A DNA stretch of 64,000 nt from Streptomyces sp. Tu6071 (GTDB lineage: Bacteria; Actinomycetota; Actinomycetes; Streptomycetales; Streptomycetaceae), in contig NZ_CM001165.1 of NCBI RefSeq assembly GCF_000213055.1, positions 5,292,945 through 5,356,944 on the forward strand, in the 5' to 3' direction. The position numbers and the translations under genes were made by a program. Of the stretch, positions 7,388 through 16,223 are shown one piece after another. A model generated the notes under the pieces. That model saw only the letters and a program-made list of their open reading frames with translations. It had not been told where the DNA came from and did not search any database. How positions within the stretch are numbered: position 1 is the first letter of the stretch; the number at the start of each line of letters is the position of its first letter.

Positions 7388-8989
7388 TCACTCCCGTACC
7401 GCCGCCGTCTCCCGTACGTCCGGGCCCGCGCCCGCGCCGGGCCCCTGCTTCTTGCGCACCTGCTGGCGGATCAGCGCGAAGCCGACCACGAGTGCCGCGA
7501 CGAGCAGCGAGAGGAGCATCTGCACGCGGCCGTCGTCGTCGAACAGCATGTAGACGACCACGAACAGGATCATGGCGATGGTCAGCCACGTCAGATACGG
7601 GTACAGCCACATCCGCACGACGAGCTTCTCCGGCGACTCGCGCTGGATCTTCCGGCGCAGGCGCAGTTGGGAGAAGCAGATGACGAGCCACACGAAGAGC
7701 GCGACCGCGCCCGAGGAGTTGAGCAGGAACTCGAAGACGCTCTCGGGCCACTGGTAGTTGAACCACACCGCGACGAACCCGAAGACGACCGAGCCGAGGA
7801 TCGCGGCCTGCGGCACGCCCCGCCGCGTCACGCGCGCGAAGGCCTTCGGCGCGTCACCGCGCCCGCCGAGCGAGAAGGCCATACGGGAGGCGGTGTAGAG
7901 GCCGGAGTTGAGGCAGGAGAGCACGGCGGTCAGCACGATGATGTCCATGATCTGACCGGCGTGCGGGATGCCGATGGAATCGAGCGCCGCCACGTACGAA
8001 CCGTCGTCCTGGATCGACTCGCTGTTCCAGGGGAGCAGCGTGAGCACGACGAAGATCGAGCCCAGGTAGAAGATCGCGATGCGCCAGATGACGCTGTTGG
8101 TCGCCTTCGTCACGGCCTTCTGCGGGTTCGAGGACTCACCGGCGGCCAGGGTGACGATCTCACTGCCCATGAAGGAGAAGACGACGAGCAGAACGCCGGT
8201 GAGGATCGAGCCCGCCCCGTTGGGCAGGAACCCGCCCGTATCGGTGAGGTGGTCGAACCCCGAACCAGGATTGTCCGAACCGGGCAGAATGCCGAAGACG
8301 GCGAGCAGTCCGATGATCACGAACGCGCCGATCGCGACGACCTTGATCCCCGCGAACCAGAACTCGAACTCCCCGTACGAGCCGACCGAGACCAGGTTCG
8401 TCGCGGTGAGCACGAACATCACGATGAGCGCCCAGCCCCACTGCGGTATCCCGGGAACCCAGCCGTTGAGGATCACGGCGCCCGCCGTGGCCTCGACCGC
8501 GAGCACCACGACCCAGAAGAACCAGTACAGCCAGCCGATCGAGAAGCCCGCCCAGCGCCCGAGCGCCATGTCCGCGTACGCCGAGAACGAGCCCGACGAC
8601 GGCCGCGCGGCGGCCATTTCGCCGAGCATCCGCATCACCAGGACGACGAGCAGCCCGACCAGCGCGTACGAGACCAGGATCGCGGGGCCCGCCGCGGCGA
8701 TACCGGCGCTGGAGCCCACGAAGAGACCCGCGCCGATCACGCCCCCGATGGCGATCATCGACAGGTGGCGGCCCTTGAGCCCTTGTTGCAGCCCCTCCGC
8801 GTTCTTCGCGGGACCGCCGCCATCGCCTCCACCGGGACGGCCCTCGCCTCCCTCGGGACCGCCGCCGTCGCCCCGCGGCCCGCCGGGTCCCCCGTCGCCG
8901 CCGGGACCACCCGGGTCGCCCGGTCCGCCGTTGCCGCCCGGCCCTTCGGGGCCGTCCTTGTGTCCGGGCTCGCTGATCGACTGCGTCAT
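7388..8989 (-). CDS. Amino acid permease (APC superfamily) with a collagen-like N-terminal tail
   Basis: A 533-residue proton-coupled amino acid importer of the GabP/AnsP group, with the TM1 loop GGVIGAG in LKGRHLSMIAIGGVIGAG and about 12 membrane helices. It is clearly paralogous to the protein at 4271-5851, sharing long identical stretches such as RMLGEM and FEFWF. Residues about 12-60 before TM1 are almost only Gly, Pro, Asp, Glu and Arg in a Gly-X-Y-like pattern, which is unusual for this family. ATG at 8989 has an AAGGA ribosome site 8 bases upstream. Substrate is not determinable; the high similarity of the two suggests related amino acids. Confidence 0.92.
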   Translation of the reverse strand: MTQSISEPGHKDGPEGPGGNGGPGDPGGPGGDGGPGGPRGDGGGPEGGEGRPGGGDGGGPAKNAEGLQQGLKGRHLSMIAIGGVIGAGLFVGSSAGIAAAGPAILVSYALVGLLVVLVMRMLGEMAAARPSSGSFSAYADMALGRWAGFSIGWLYWFFWVVVLAVEATAGAVILNGWVPGIPQWGWALIVMFVLTATNLVSVGSYGEFEFWFAGIKVVAIGAFVIIGLLAVFGILPGSDNPGSGFDHLTDTGGFLPNGAGSILTGVLLVVFSFMGSEIVTLAAGESSNPQKAVTKATNSVIWRIAIFYLGSIFVVLTLLPWNSESIQDDGSYVAALDSIGIPHAGQIMDIIVLTAVLSCLNSGLYTASRMAFSLGGRGDAPKAFARVTRRGVPQAAILGSVVFGFVAVWFNYQWPESVFEFLLNSSGAVALFVWLVICFSQLRLRRKIQRESPEKLVVRMWLYPYLTWLTIAMILFVVVYMLFDDDGRVQMLLSLLVAALVVGFALIRQQVRKKQGPGAGAGPDVRETAAVRE

Positions 8990-9194
8990 ACGTTGAGTCC
9001 TTCGTTTCATCCGAGCGTGGGTCCCGGAAGAGGACCACAAAGCGCGCGCTTAGTGGAACCCCCGCGTCCGGTTTGTTGTCAAGGACACGCTCAGTTGGCT
9101 TGGTCACGGTCCGGGACGGCACGGATACGGGGGGACGCGCCCCACCCGGACCCGGGAGCGGCTACCCCGTTCCCGACGTGCCACACTCCTGGGT

Positions 9195-9686
9195 ATGCGC
9201 GTGTATCTCGGCTCCGACCATGCGGGCTACGAACTCAAGAACCACCTCGTCGAATGGCTCACCGAGCACGGCCACGAGCCCGTCGACTGCGGCCCCCACC
9301 TCTACGACGCCCAGGACGACTACCCGCCGTTCTGCCTCCGCGCCGCCGAGCGCACCGCGGCCGACCCCGAGGCCCTCGGCGTCGTCATCGGCGGCAGCGG
9401 CAACGGCGAGCAGATCGCGGCGAACAAGGTCGAGGGCGTGCGCTGCGCCCTCGCCTGGAGCGTCGAGACGGCGAAGCTCGGCCGCGAGCACAACAACGCC
9501 AACGTCGTCTCGGTCGGCGCCCGGATGCACTCGACCGACGAGGCCACCTCCTTCGTCGAGGTCTTCCTCAGCACCCCGTACTCCGAGGAGCCGCGCCACA
9601 CCCGGCGCATCGAGATGCTCACGGCGTACGAGAAGAGCGGCGTCCTGCCCCCCGTCCCGGCCCACCACCCGCAGCCCGAAGCCTGA
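9195..9686 (+). CDS. rpiB: Ribose-5-phosphate isomerase B
   Basis: Interconverts ribose 5-phosphate and ribulose 5-phosphate in the pentose phosphate pathway. The 163-residue protein has GSDHAG at residues 7-12 (phosphate/ring-opening site) and GGSGNGEQIAANK in the middle. In that loop enterobacterial RpiB has a catalytic Cys; here, as in the mycobacterial enzyme, Cys is absent and the Glu of NGEQ is expected to be the base. ATG at 9195 lacks a clear ribosome site and a CACACT hexamer ends 7 bases upstream, so a leaderless mRNA is possible. It is coupled to the DNA glycosylase gene with a 2-base gap. Confidence 0.95.
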   Translation: MRVYLGSDHAGYELKNHLVEWLTEHGHEPVDCGPHLYDAQDDYPPFCLRAAERTAADPEALGVVIGGSGNGEQIAANKVEGVRCALAWSVETAKLGREHNNANVVSVGARMHSTDEATSFVEVFLSTPYSEEPRHTRRIEMLTAYEKSGVLPPVPAHHPQPEA

Positions 9687-9688
9687 CC

Positions 9689-10504
9689 GTGCCCGAAGGC
9701 CACACCCTGCACCGGCTCGCCGCCGACCACGACCAGCGGTTCGGCGGCCGGCCGGTGCGGGCCGACTCGCCGCAGGGCAAGTTCGCCGCGTCGGCCGCCC
9801 TGCTCGACGGAGCCGTCCTCGACGGCGCCGAGGCCCACGGCAAGCACCTCTTCCTCGGCTTCGGCCCGCTCGGCTGGGTCCACATCCACCTCGGCCTCTT
9901 CGGCAAGGTCGCCCAGGGCCCCGGCACCCCGCCCCCGCCCACCGACACGATCCGGCTGCGCCTCACCGGACCCGGCGGCTGGTCCGATCTGCGCGGCGCC
10001 ACCGCCTGCGCCCTGATCGACGACGACGCCAAGGCCGCCGTCCACGCCCGCCTCGGCCCCGACCCGCTCCGCGAGGCCGACGACGGAGAGGCCGCCTGGG
10101 CCCGTATCTCCCGCAGCCGCACGACGATCGCCGCGCTGCTCATGGACCAGAAGATCGTCGCGGGCGTCGGCAACGTCTACCGCGCCGAAGTCCTCTTCCG
10201 CCACGGCATCGACCCCGCTCGCCCCGGCCGCTCGCTCAGCCGCGCCGAGTGGGACGCGCTCTGGGCCGACCTGCGCGTGCTCATGCGCGAGGGCGTCCGC
10301 CTCGGCCGCATCGACACGGTCCGCCCCGAACACACCCCCGAGGCGATGGGCCGCCCGCCCCGCCGCGACGACCACGGCGGCGAGGTCTACGTCTACCGCC
10401 GCGCCCACCTCCCCTGCCTGATCTGCGGCACGGAGATCAGGACACGCGAACTGGCGGGCCGCAACCTCTTCTGGTGCCCGCGCTGCCAGGGGAGCGGGGC
10501 GTAG
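9689..10504 (+). CDS. nei: Endonuclease VIII-type DNA glycosylase (Fpg/Nei family)
   Basis: Base excision repair enzyme that removes oxidised pyrimidines and cuts the abasic strand. The 271-residue protein begins with PEGHT after the start Met, giving the catalytic Pro and Glu; the second residue after Glu being Gly-His points to the Nei rather than the Fpg branch. The helix-two-turn-helix segment ends in LLMDQKIVAGVGNVYRAEVLF, and a zinc finger closes the protein (CLICG, then CPRC). GTG at 9689 starts 2 bases after rpiB, so translation is probably coupled. Actinobacteria have several Nei paralogues; which one this is cannot be fixed by eye. Confidence 0.92.
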   Translation: MPEGHTLHRLAADHDQRFGGRPVRADSPQGKFAASAALLDGAVLDGAEAHGKHLFLGFGPLGWVHIHLGLFGKVAQGPGTPPPPTDTIRLRLTGPGGWSDLRGATACALIDDDAKAAVHARLGPDPLREADDGEAAWARISRSRTTIAALLMDQKIVAGVGNVYRAEVLFRHGIDPARPGRSLSRAEWDALWADLRVLMREGVRLGRIDTVRPEHTPEAMGRPPRRDDHGGEVYVYRRAHLPCLICGTEIRTRELAGRNLFWCPRCQGSGA

Positions 10505-10651
10505 GCGACGGGCCGGGGGCTGCCCGCAAGGGGAGCAGGCGGGGGTGGCCCGTTACGGGAGCGGGGCCGGCCCGTATCGGGAGCTCGGCGCGGGGCGGAA
10601 CGCGGGGGCGTCACCCGTGCGCCCCGCCCCCCTCCCGCTCCCGTAGGCGAC

Positions 10652-11884
10652 TCAGAACCCGTGCGCCAGGAAAGGCGCCACCTGGCTGCCGAAGCCGAGC
10701 GACGCGGGGCTCAGCGCGCCCGCCCTCAGCTCGCGCACCCGCCCGGCCGCGGCGAACTCCGAGAGGGACGTGCCGCCGAGGTACGCGCCGCCCAGCTCCC
10801 GTACCGACAGCGCGAGATCGGCCGCGTCCTCGGTCCGTACGCACTCCGCCCCCTCCGGACCGCCCCGCAGCCGCCAACGCCCCGCGTTCCACGGGCAGAA
10901 GTCGTCCCGCACTTCGACGACGACGTCCACCGGAACCTGGTACGTACGCGCCGCGAGCGCCGCGCCCACGTCGACGAGCCGCACGTACAGCTCCTCGCGC
11001 AGCGTCGGCCGGCAGCGGCGCACGTCGCTGACGAGCGTCTGCCACGGCGCGTCGAGCGGCGTCCGGCTCAGCTCCACCGTCTCCACCAGGTCGAGCGCGA
11101 GCACGTGCCGCAACAGCGCCGCGTACGCCGCCGGATCAAGCGCTTCCAGCGCCCGTACCCGCACCTCGCCGTGCGGCGTACCCGCCGCGTCCCACACCGG
11201 CTTGACCTGGAAGCGGGTGTAACCCACGACCTCGCCGTCCCGCTCCGCGAGCACGACACGCAACGCCGAGAAACCCGCACGGTCCGCCTCGGGATCGAGC
11301 ACCCCCAGCCGCTCCCAGCCCGGCTGCCGCGCGAAGAGCCCGGGACGCCCCGGTACGAGCGCCGCGTACACCGCCTCGCAGGCGGGCAGCGACTCCAGGA
11401 GCCCCGCCCGCCGCACCCGGACCCGCTCGGTGCCCTCGGGCGCCGCCACCCGTACCCGGTGCGCGTCGATGCGTGCCCGCACCATGCGCGTGGCCGCCTC
11501 GTACCCGAAACGACCGTAGATCGGCGCCTCGGAGGCGGTGAGCACGGAAAGCGGCTCACCGAGCGCGCGCACCTCGTCGAGCTGACGGCGCATCATCGCG
11601 GTGAGTACGCCCCGCCTGCGGTGCGTGTCCGCGACGCTCACCATCGTCACGCCGTTCGCCGGGACCGAGGCCCCGCCCGGCACCGTCATCCGGAACGCGA
11701 AGCCGCTCGCCGTGCCGATCAGCTCGTCACCGTCCCAGGCGGCGAACGCGCGTGCGAACTCGACGAGTTCGTCCCAGAGCGCGCGCTCCTCCTCCGCCTC
11801 GTGCAGCCCGCCGAAAGCGAGGGTCAGATTGTCGTACCACTGGGGGTAATGGGCCTTGTCGAGCTTGCGCACCTCGGTCGTCAT
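10652..11884 (-). CDS. Eis-type GNAT N-acetyltransferase
   Basis: A 410-residue protein with the full Eis layout: an N-terminal GNAT domain with the acetyl-CoA loop THRRRGVLTAMM near residues 88-99, a second degenerate GNAT domain, and a C-terminal SCP2-like domain. The segment APIYGRFGYEAAT holds the Tyr that acts as general acid in the mycobacterial enzyme, and the protein ends in Phe, whose carboxylate is part of the active site. Mycobacterial Eis acetylates aminoglycosides at several positions; here the natural substrate is unknown. Start ATG at 11884. It faces nei tail to tail, with a GC-rich 147-base gap. Confidence 0.9.
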   Translation of the reverse strand: MTTEVRKLDKAHYPQWYDNLTLAFGGLHEAEEERALWDELVEFARAFAAWDGDELIGTASGFAFRMTVPGGASVPANGVTMVSVADTHRRRGVLTAMMRRQLDEVRALGEPLSVLTASEAPIYGRFGYEAATRMVRARIDAHRVRVAAPEGTERVRVRRAGLLESLPACEAVYAALVPGRPGLFARQPGWERLGVLDPEADRAGFSALRVVLAERDGEVVGYTRFQVKPVWDAAGTPHGEVRVRALEALDPAAYAALLRHVLALDLVETVELSRTPLDAPWQTLVSDVRRCRPTLREELYVRLVDVGAALAARTYQVPVDVVVEVRDDFCPWNAGRWRLRGGPEGAECVRTEDAADLALSVRELGGAYLGGTSLSEFAAAGRVRELRAGALSPASLGFGSQVAPFLAHGF

Positions 11885-12052
11885 ACCGCCTCCCTACCAA
11901 GGCCGCCGCCGCGCCGCGAGGGCATTTTCCCGTGGGTGCGCCGTGTGCGCCCGCTGTGCACTCCCTGCGCCCGATCATCTGTGCGGAAAATGTGCGGTGT
12001 GCGCTACCTGGACAAAGTGGACCCCTCGGTGCGCGAAGGTATCGCCGCTCGG

Positions 12053-12066
12053 TAGGGTCCCGAGCA
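12053..12066 (+). promoter_or_regulatory. -10 box of a probably leaderless mRNA for the PP2C gene
   Basis: TAGGGT at 12053-12058 ends 8 bases before the ATG at 12067, and no ribosome site fits in between, so transcription probably begins at or next to the start codon. Confidence 0.5.
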
Positions 12067-13224
12067 ATGACAGGCGAACGCGTTGCGGCGCAGACCCCCG
12101 CGGCACGGTGGCGAATGCGGTACCACCGGGTCCGCATCGCCGTGCGCCGGGCCGGGGTCGACTACTTCCGGGGCGACGGCTCGGACTGGATCGCCCTCGC
12201 CGGGCTGCTCCTGTGCGTGCCGCTCATCGGCTGGCTCACGGTCGTCGCCCCCGTCTGGTGCGATCCCGCGATGCTCGCGGTGCCCATCACGATAGGCGGC
12301 CTCGTCCTGCGCCCGGCGAGCCTGCTCGGGCTCTACGCCGGGTCGGCCGCGGCCCTCATCGTGGAATCGGTGGTCCTCGGCCCGTACACCGACGGGCCCG
12401 CGCGGGTCACCCCCGGCTCGATCCTCGTCGTCGCGGGCTGCGGCTTCATCGGCCTGCTCGTCGCACAGTTCCGCAGCCGCGTCGGCGTGCCGTGGCGGCG
12501 CGGCGGCACGATGCTCTTCGACCTGCGCGAACGCATCCGGGTCCAGAGCAAGCTGCCGGGCCTGCCGCGCGGCTGGCACCGCGAGATGTCGCTGCGGCCC
12601 GCCGGCGGGCAGTTCTTCTCGGGCGACTTCGTCGTCGCCGCGCGCACGAAGAAGGGCCGCGTCCTCGAAGTCGTCCTCACCGACGTCTCCGGCAAGGGCA
12701 TGGACGCCGCCTCGCGCGCACTCCTCCTGTCCGGCGCCTTCGGCGGCCTCCTCGGCTCACTGCCCCCGGCCGACTTCCTGCCCGCGGCTAACGGCTACCT
12801 GCTCCGCCAGGACTGGGACGAGGGCTTCGCCACGTCGATCCACCTGGTCCTCGACCTGGAGACCGGCGAGTACGAGGTCTACTCCGCCGGCCACCCGCCG
12901 GCCGTCCAGCTCCACGCCGGGACGGGCCGCTGGGAGCAGATGACCGCGGAAGGCCCCCTCCTCGGCGTCTACGGCGGCGCCGAGTTCGACCCGGCCAAAG
13001 GCTGCCTGAACCCGGGCGACGTCCTCATGCTCTTCACCGACGGCCTCGTCGAGACCGCCGAACGCGAGATCTCCGAGGGCATCGACCGCCTCACCGGCGA
13101 GGCCGACCGCTACGTCGCGGGCGGTTTCGTGGGCGCTTCGTGGCACCTCATCGAGGCGGTGGCCAAGGATGTGAACGATGACCGGGCGCTGGTGCTGATT
13201 TGCCGGGATCAGGTGGGGGCGTAG
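12067..13224 (+). CDS. Membrane-anchored PP2C-type protein phosphatase (SpoIIE/RsbU family)
   Basis: A 385-residue protein: basic N-terminus, three to four membrane helices between residues about 35 and 140, then a SpoIIE-type PP2C domain. The metal-binding signatures are visible: SGDF, LTDVSGKGMDAA, and FTDGLVE, with DD near the C-terminus. Such phosphatases dephosphorylate anti-sigma antagonists and switch sigma factors such as SigB relatives. Unlike many Streptomyces members it has no PAS, GAF or kinase domain, so the signal is probably sensed by the membrane part. No anti-sigma or antagonist gene is adjacent. The start is ATG at 12067, close to a -10-like box. Confidence 0.92.
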   Translation: MTGERVAAQTPAARWRMRYHRVRIAVRRAGVDYFRGDGSDWIALAGLLLCVPLIGWLTVVAPVWCDPAMLAVPITIGGLVLRPASLLGLYAGSAAALIVESVVLGPYTDGPARVTPGSILVVAGCGFIGLLVAQFRSRVGVPWRRGGTMLFDLRERIRVQSKLPGLPRGWHREMSLRPAGGQFFSGDFVVAARTKKGRVLEVVLTDVSGKGMDAASRALLLSGAFGGLLGSLPPADFLPAANGYLLRQDWDEGFATSIHLVLDLETGEYEVYSAGHPPAVQLHAGTGRWEQMTAEGPLLGVYGGAEFDPAKGCLNPGDVLMLFTDGLVETAEREISEGIDRLTGEADRYVAGGFVGASWHLIEAVAKDVNDDRALVLICRDQVGA

Positions 13225-13704
13225 GGGAGCGGGGGGCTTGAGTGGGGGCGGGGTGGGGCTTGGGGACAGGCCGGGGTGAGGCCGAGGTGAGGACGGTCGA
13301 GGCGGGGTGGGGCTTGGGCGGGTCTTCACGTGGTGCACGCGGGCAGCCCCCACCCTCCCTGGGGGGCACCCCTGCTACAAGTCTTCCGCACCCCGCCCCG
13401 CCTTCCGCGCCAATTCCGCGGATCTGTGGATAACTTCGCTCAAGTCACAAAACCGCTCACTCCTCCGAGTGAACGGTTTTTTCGTGATTTCGCAGCCGTC
13501 GCCGATGTGTGCCACTGTCTTCCTCAGCGATCGGGGAAGCCCACTGGCCAAGCTCGGATCGCGGCATCCGTACGGGGTTCGTCTCTCCCCCTACGAGGGC
13601 TCTACTGCCTCACGGGTCCACCTCATCCCGGAGAGGCAGCAACCTCAACCGCCATGAGTACGGGACGCAGCGGCCCCCGAGGTCGGCTGCCCCGCGTCCC
13701 GCAC
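13225..13704. other. Intergenic region between convergent PP2C and antiporter genes
   Basis: 480 bases without a credible gene. The left third is a G-rich stretch in which GGCGGGGTGGGGCTTGGG recurs (near 13247 and 13303). A hairpin with T run lies at 13449-13482 (listed). A single TTATCCACA (minus strand, 13425-13433) equals the classical DnaA box, but it is alone. Confidence 0.6.
13449..13482. terminator. T-rich bidirectional terminator
   Basis: Arms AAAACCG.TCACT (13449-13461) and AGTGA.CGGTTTT (13468-13480) with one internal mismatch and a 6-base loop, followed by TTTTTTCG on the plus strand. It is one of the few hairpins in the window with a real T run. It can end the PP2C transcript; the antiporter stop codon is 223 bases away. 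Confidence 0.65.
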
Positions 13705-14919
13705 TCACCCCGCGCCGCCGGCCTTGACCAGAGAGACGGGCTCGGTCGGCGGCGCGGTCCCGGACTCCTCCTCGGAGTCCCTCTCGGCCCTCGGCAGCAG
13801 GCGCGCGAGCCAGTGCGCGCGGCCTGCTGCCAACGGGCCGAGGACGGCGAGCAGCAGTACGTAGCCGGCGATGAAGGGCGAGAGCCGCTCGTCCAGGCCG
13901 GCGCCCGCCGCCATCGTGGCGAGGATCAGTGCGAACTCGCCGCGGGCGAGGAGCGTGGTCGCGATGTTCGCGGCCGGGCCCCTGCCGAAGCGGTACATGC
14001 GGCCCGCGAGCAGTCCCGCGAGGACGTTCATGGCGAAGGTGAGCAGGACCGCGAGCAGGACGGGCCACAGCACGCTCGGCAGGTCGCCCGGGTTGATGGA
14101 CAGGCCGAAGGCGAAGAAGAAGATGGCCCCGAAGGCGTCCCGCAGGGGGTGTACGAGGGTGCGGATACGCGCACCGGACGACGTGCTGCCGAGCATCAGG
14201 CCGACCATGAAGGCCCCGATCGCGTCCGCGACCCCGAACCACTCCGAGACCCCGGCGACGAACACCGCCATACCCAGGAAGGAGATGACGAGAAGCTCGT
14301 CGTCTCGCGTGTGCATGAGCCGGCCGACGAGCTTCGTGCCGAAGCGCGCCGCCAGCGCGAGCAGCAGCAGGAAGCCGAACGCTTTTGCTCCGTCGAGCAC
14401 CGCCGCGGCGAGCGAGTCGGCACCCGACAGGATCGGCTGGAGGGCGGCGAGGTAGAGCGCGAGGAAGATGTCCTCGACGACGATGATGCCGAGGATCGGG
14501 CGCGTCTCGGGATTGCCGAGGCGCCCTGTGTCGACGAGGACCTTCGTCACGATCGCCGAGGACGAGATGCCGAGCACCCCGGCGAGGACCAGAGCCTCGG
14601 AGGTGCCCCAGCCGAGGGCGAATCCGAAACCGAGGCCGGCGCCGACGTTCAGAGCGAGGTACGTGGCCCCGGCGAGCGCCATGCGCCGCCCGCCCGCCTT
14701 GAGGTCGTCGAGATGGAATTCGAGCCCCAGGTAGAAGAGCAGCAGCACCAGGCCGAGGGCGCTGAGCATCTCCAGGTCGTGCGGGTCCGAGACCAGCACG
14801 ACTCCGGGGGTGTGCGGGCCGAGCAGGATGCCGGCCAGGATGAACAGGGGGATGGTGGGGAGTCCGATGCGCCCGCCCGCGCGGGCGAGCACGGCGGCGG
14901 CGAGAAAAGCGCCGCCCAT
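13705..14919 (-). CDS. Cation:proton antiporter (CPA2, KefB-like)
   Basis: A membrane exchanger of Na+ or K+ for protons, about 12 helices. The 404 residues from ATG 14919 begin inside the first helix (MGGAFLAAAVLARAGGRIGLPTIP), which is short for the family. The frame stays open for 16 codons upstream (reading EVGLIGHAETLIA just before the Met) but contains no ATG, GTG or TTG before a stop; an ATG exists one base out of frame at about 14963. So either the true N-terminus is truncated, the start is non-standard, or there is a 1-base indel. The core motif GISSSAIVTKVLVDTG and the acidic IIVVEDIF helix are intact. No RCK/TrkA-C domain follows; the C-terminal tail is short. Confidence 0.9.
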   Translation of the reverse strand: MGGAFLAAAVLARAGGRIGLPTIPLFILAGILLGPHTPGVVLVSDPHDLEMLSALGLVLLLFYLGLEFHLDDLKAGGRRMALAGATYLALNVGAGLGFGFALGWGTSEALVLAGVLGISSSAIVTKVLVDTGRLGNPETRPILGIIVVEDIFLALYLAALQPILSGADSLAAAVLDGAKAFGFLLLLALAARFGTKLVGRLMHTRDDELLVISFLGMAVFVAGVSEWFGVADAIGAFMVGLMLGSTSSGARIRTLVHPLRDAFGAIFFFAFGLSINPGDLPSVLWPVLLAVLLTFAMNVLAGLLAGRMYRFGRGPAANIATTLLARGEFALILATMAAGAGLDERLSPFIAGYVLLLAVLGPLAAGRAHWLARLLPRAERDSEEESGTAPPTEPVSLVKAGGAG

Positions 14920-14966
14920 CGCTATGAGGGTCTCCGCGTGTCCGATGAGCCCGACCTCCGCATCAA

Positions 14967-14993
14967 GTCAAGGAATGGTCAAGTGAAAGTCAA
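14967..14993 (-). promoter_or_regulatory. Three 11-bp phased direct repeats upstream of the antiporter
   Basis: On the antiporter strand TTGAC occurs three times at exactly 11-bp intervals (GTCAA on the plus strand at 14967, 14978 and 14989). An 11-bp period places the motif on one face of the helix and is the hallmark of OmpR/PhoP-type winged-helix regulators. A TAGGGT that could be a -10 box lies just upstream. The regulator is unknown. Confidence 0.65.
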
Positions 14994-15071
14994 AAGTTAC
15001 CCTACCAAAGGGTTGAAAGAGGAAGAGTTGCCCGATTGAAGTGCGTTGTCCGGTGCGGGAGTTGTGGATGC

Positions 15072-16223
15072 TCAGGCTCCGCGCGCCTCACCGAAAGCCC
15101 AGTCGAGGCGGGGCTCCAGCGCCCAGCGGAAAGCGCGACGCACGGGAGGCGTGCACAGCAGCGTCACCACGAGTGTTGCGCCCGCGCTGAAGAGCAACGC
15201 GCCGGGGAGGGAGTGCGCGAAGGCGCTGTCGTACCAGCCGCCCCACTCGACGGCCTTGATCAGGAAGCCGTGCAGCAGGTAGCCGCCCAATGTGCCCGCG
15301 CCGAGTCGCGTGCACCAGGTCGTGCGGCGTGGCACGAGGGCGAGGAATGCGGCCGTCAGGACGAGTGAGGCGGCGAGCAGGGCGAAGGTCATGAGCGGCC
15401 CGCTCCACCAGGGTGCGCCGAGGTTCTGGGCGCTTTCCCGATGGTAGAGCCACGCGTAGGGCATGCGCGGGGCGAGCCACCAGGCGGCGCAGAGGCCCGT
15501 GAGCAGCACCGGCGCAGCGACGATCTTCGGCCACTTGTGGGCGAGGAGCGCGAAGTGGTGCGGGCGCAGCAGCAGACCGAGCACGAAGTACGGAAGGAAC
15601 TGGAGCACACGCTGAAGATCCAGGTCAGCGCCGATCTCCGGGGACATCGAGCCGAGGACGGCGAAGGCGAGGGCGAGCGGGAGGGGCCAGCGCACGAGGC
15701 GCCACAGCGGCGTCGTGAGGCGCCACGCGAAGAGCGCGACGAGAAACCAGTTGAGCCACCACGGGTCGATAACGCTCCATGGCGGTACGGGTTCGGGGCC
15801 CGCGAGGCGGGCGAAGAGCGTGTACGCGTACTGGAAGATCACATAGGGCACGGCCACCCCGGTGATCAGTTTCCGTACCTGCGGGGCGCCGAGCGTGAAA
15901 GTCCGCGAGAAGTAGCCGGAGATGATGATGAACGCCGGCATGTGGAAGGCGTAGACAGTGAGGTAGAGCGCGCGCAGGGGGCGGCTCGACGCGAGGAGCG
16001 GTTCCCAGGAATGGGCGAGCGCGACGAGGACGATCGCGAGGTATTTCGCGTTGTCGAAGAACGGGTCGCGGGCTTTTCCGCCCCCGGTGTCCGCTGTCCC
16101 GGCTCCCTTCGCGGCATCGGGTCCGACGGGGCGGGCCGACGACTCGGGCGGCAGGGGGCGGCGCGCCGCCGGGTCCGCCGGTACCGCGCTGAGCTGGCCG
16201 GATTCCGCGGGGTCGTGATGCAT
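15072..16223 (-). CDS. Membrane acyltransferase (acyltransferase 3 fold, COG3594-like)
   Basis: A 383-residue protein: a soluble Pro/Ala-rich N-terminal 50 residues and then about ten membrane helices. The start of the membrane domain, FFDNAKYLAIVLVALAHSWEPL followed by AFHMPAFIIISGYFSR, is the signature of the NolL/fucose O-acetylase-like branch of acyltransferase 3; the conserved His in ALAHSW and the HMPxFIxxSGYF loop are intact. It should transfer acetyl groups to a sugar or glycopolymer outside the membrane. GAGG-TACCC-ATG gives a clear ribosome site at 16223. It lies upstream of the antiporter on the same strand, separated by 152 bases that contain the antiporter promoter. Confidence 0.9.
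   Translation of the reverse strand: MHHDPAESGQLSAVPADPAARRPLPPESSARPVGPDAAKGAGTADTGGGKARDPFFDNAKYLAIVLVALAHSWEPLLASSRPLRALYLTVYAFHMPAFIIISGYFSRTFTLGAPQVRKLITGVAVPYVIFQYAYTLFARLAGPEPVPPWSVIDPWWLNWFLVALFAWRLTTPLWRLVRWPLPLALAFAVLGSMSPEIGADLDLQRVLQFLPYFVLGLLLRPHHFALLAHKWPKIVAAPVLLTGLCAAWWLAPRMPYAWLYHRESAQNLGAPWWSGPLMTFALLAASLVLTAAFLALVPRRTTWCTRLGAGTLGGYLLHGFLIKAVEWGGWYDSAFAHSLPGALLFSAGATLVVTLLCTPPVRRAFRWALEPRLDWAFGEARGA

Noticed and set aside
7328..10504. 1058-codon frame reaching into nei
   Set aside because: Only the last 271 codons (from GTG 9689) are real; the first part is antisense to the permease.
10505..10651. Terminator between nei and the Eis gene
   Set aside because: The region is GC-rich with several possible short stems, but none long or perfect enough to single out.
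13425..13433. DnaA box TTATCCACA
   Set aside because: Single copy, and not the preferred Streptomyces box TTGTCCACA; no cluster or dnaA nearby, so not an origin.
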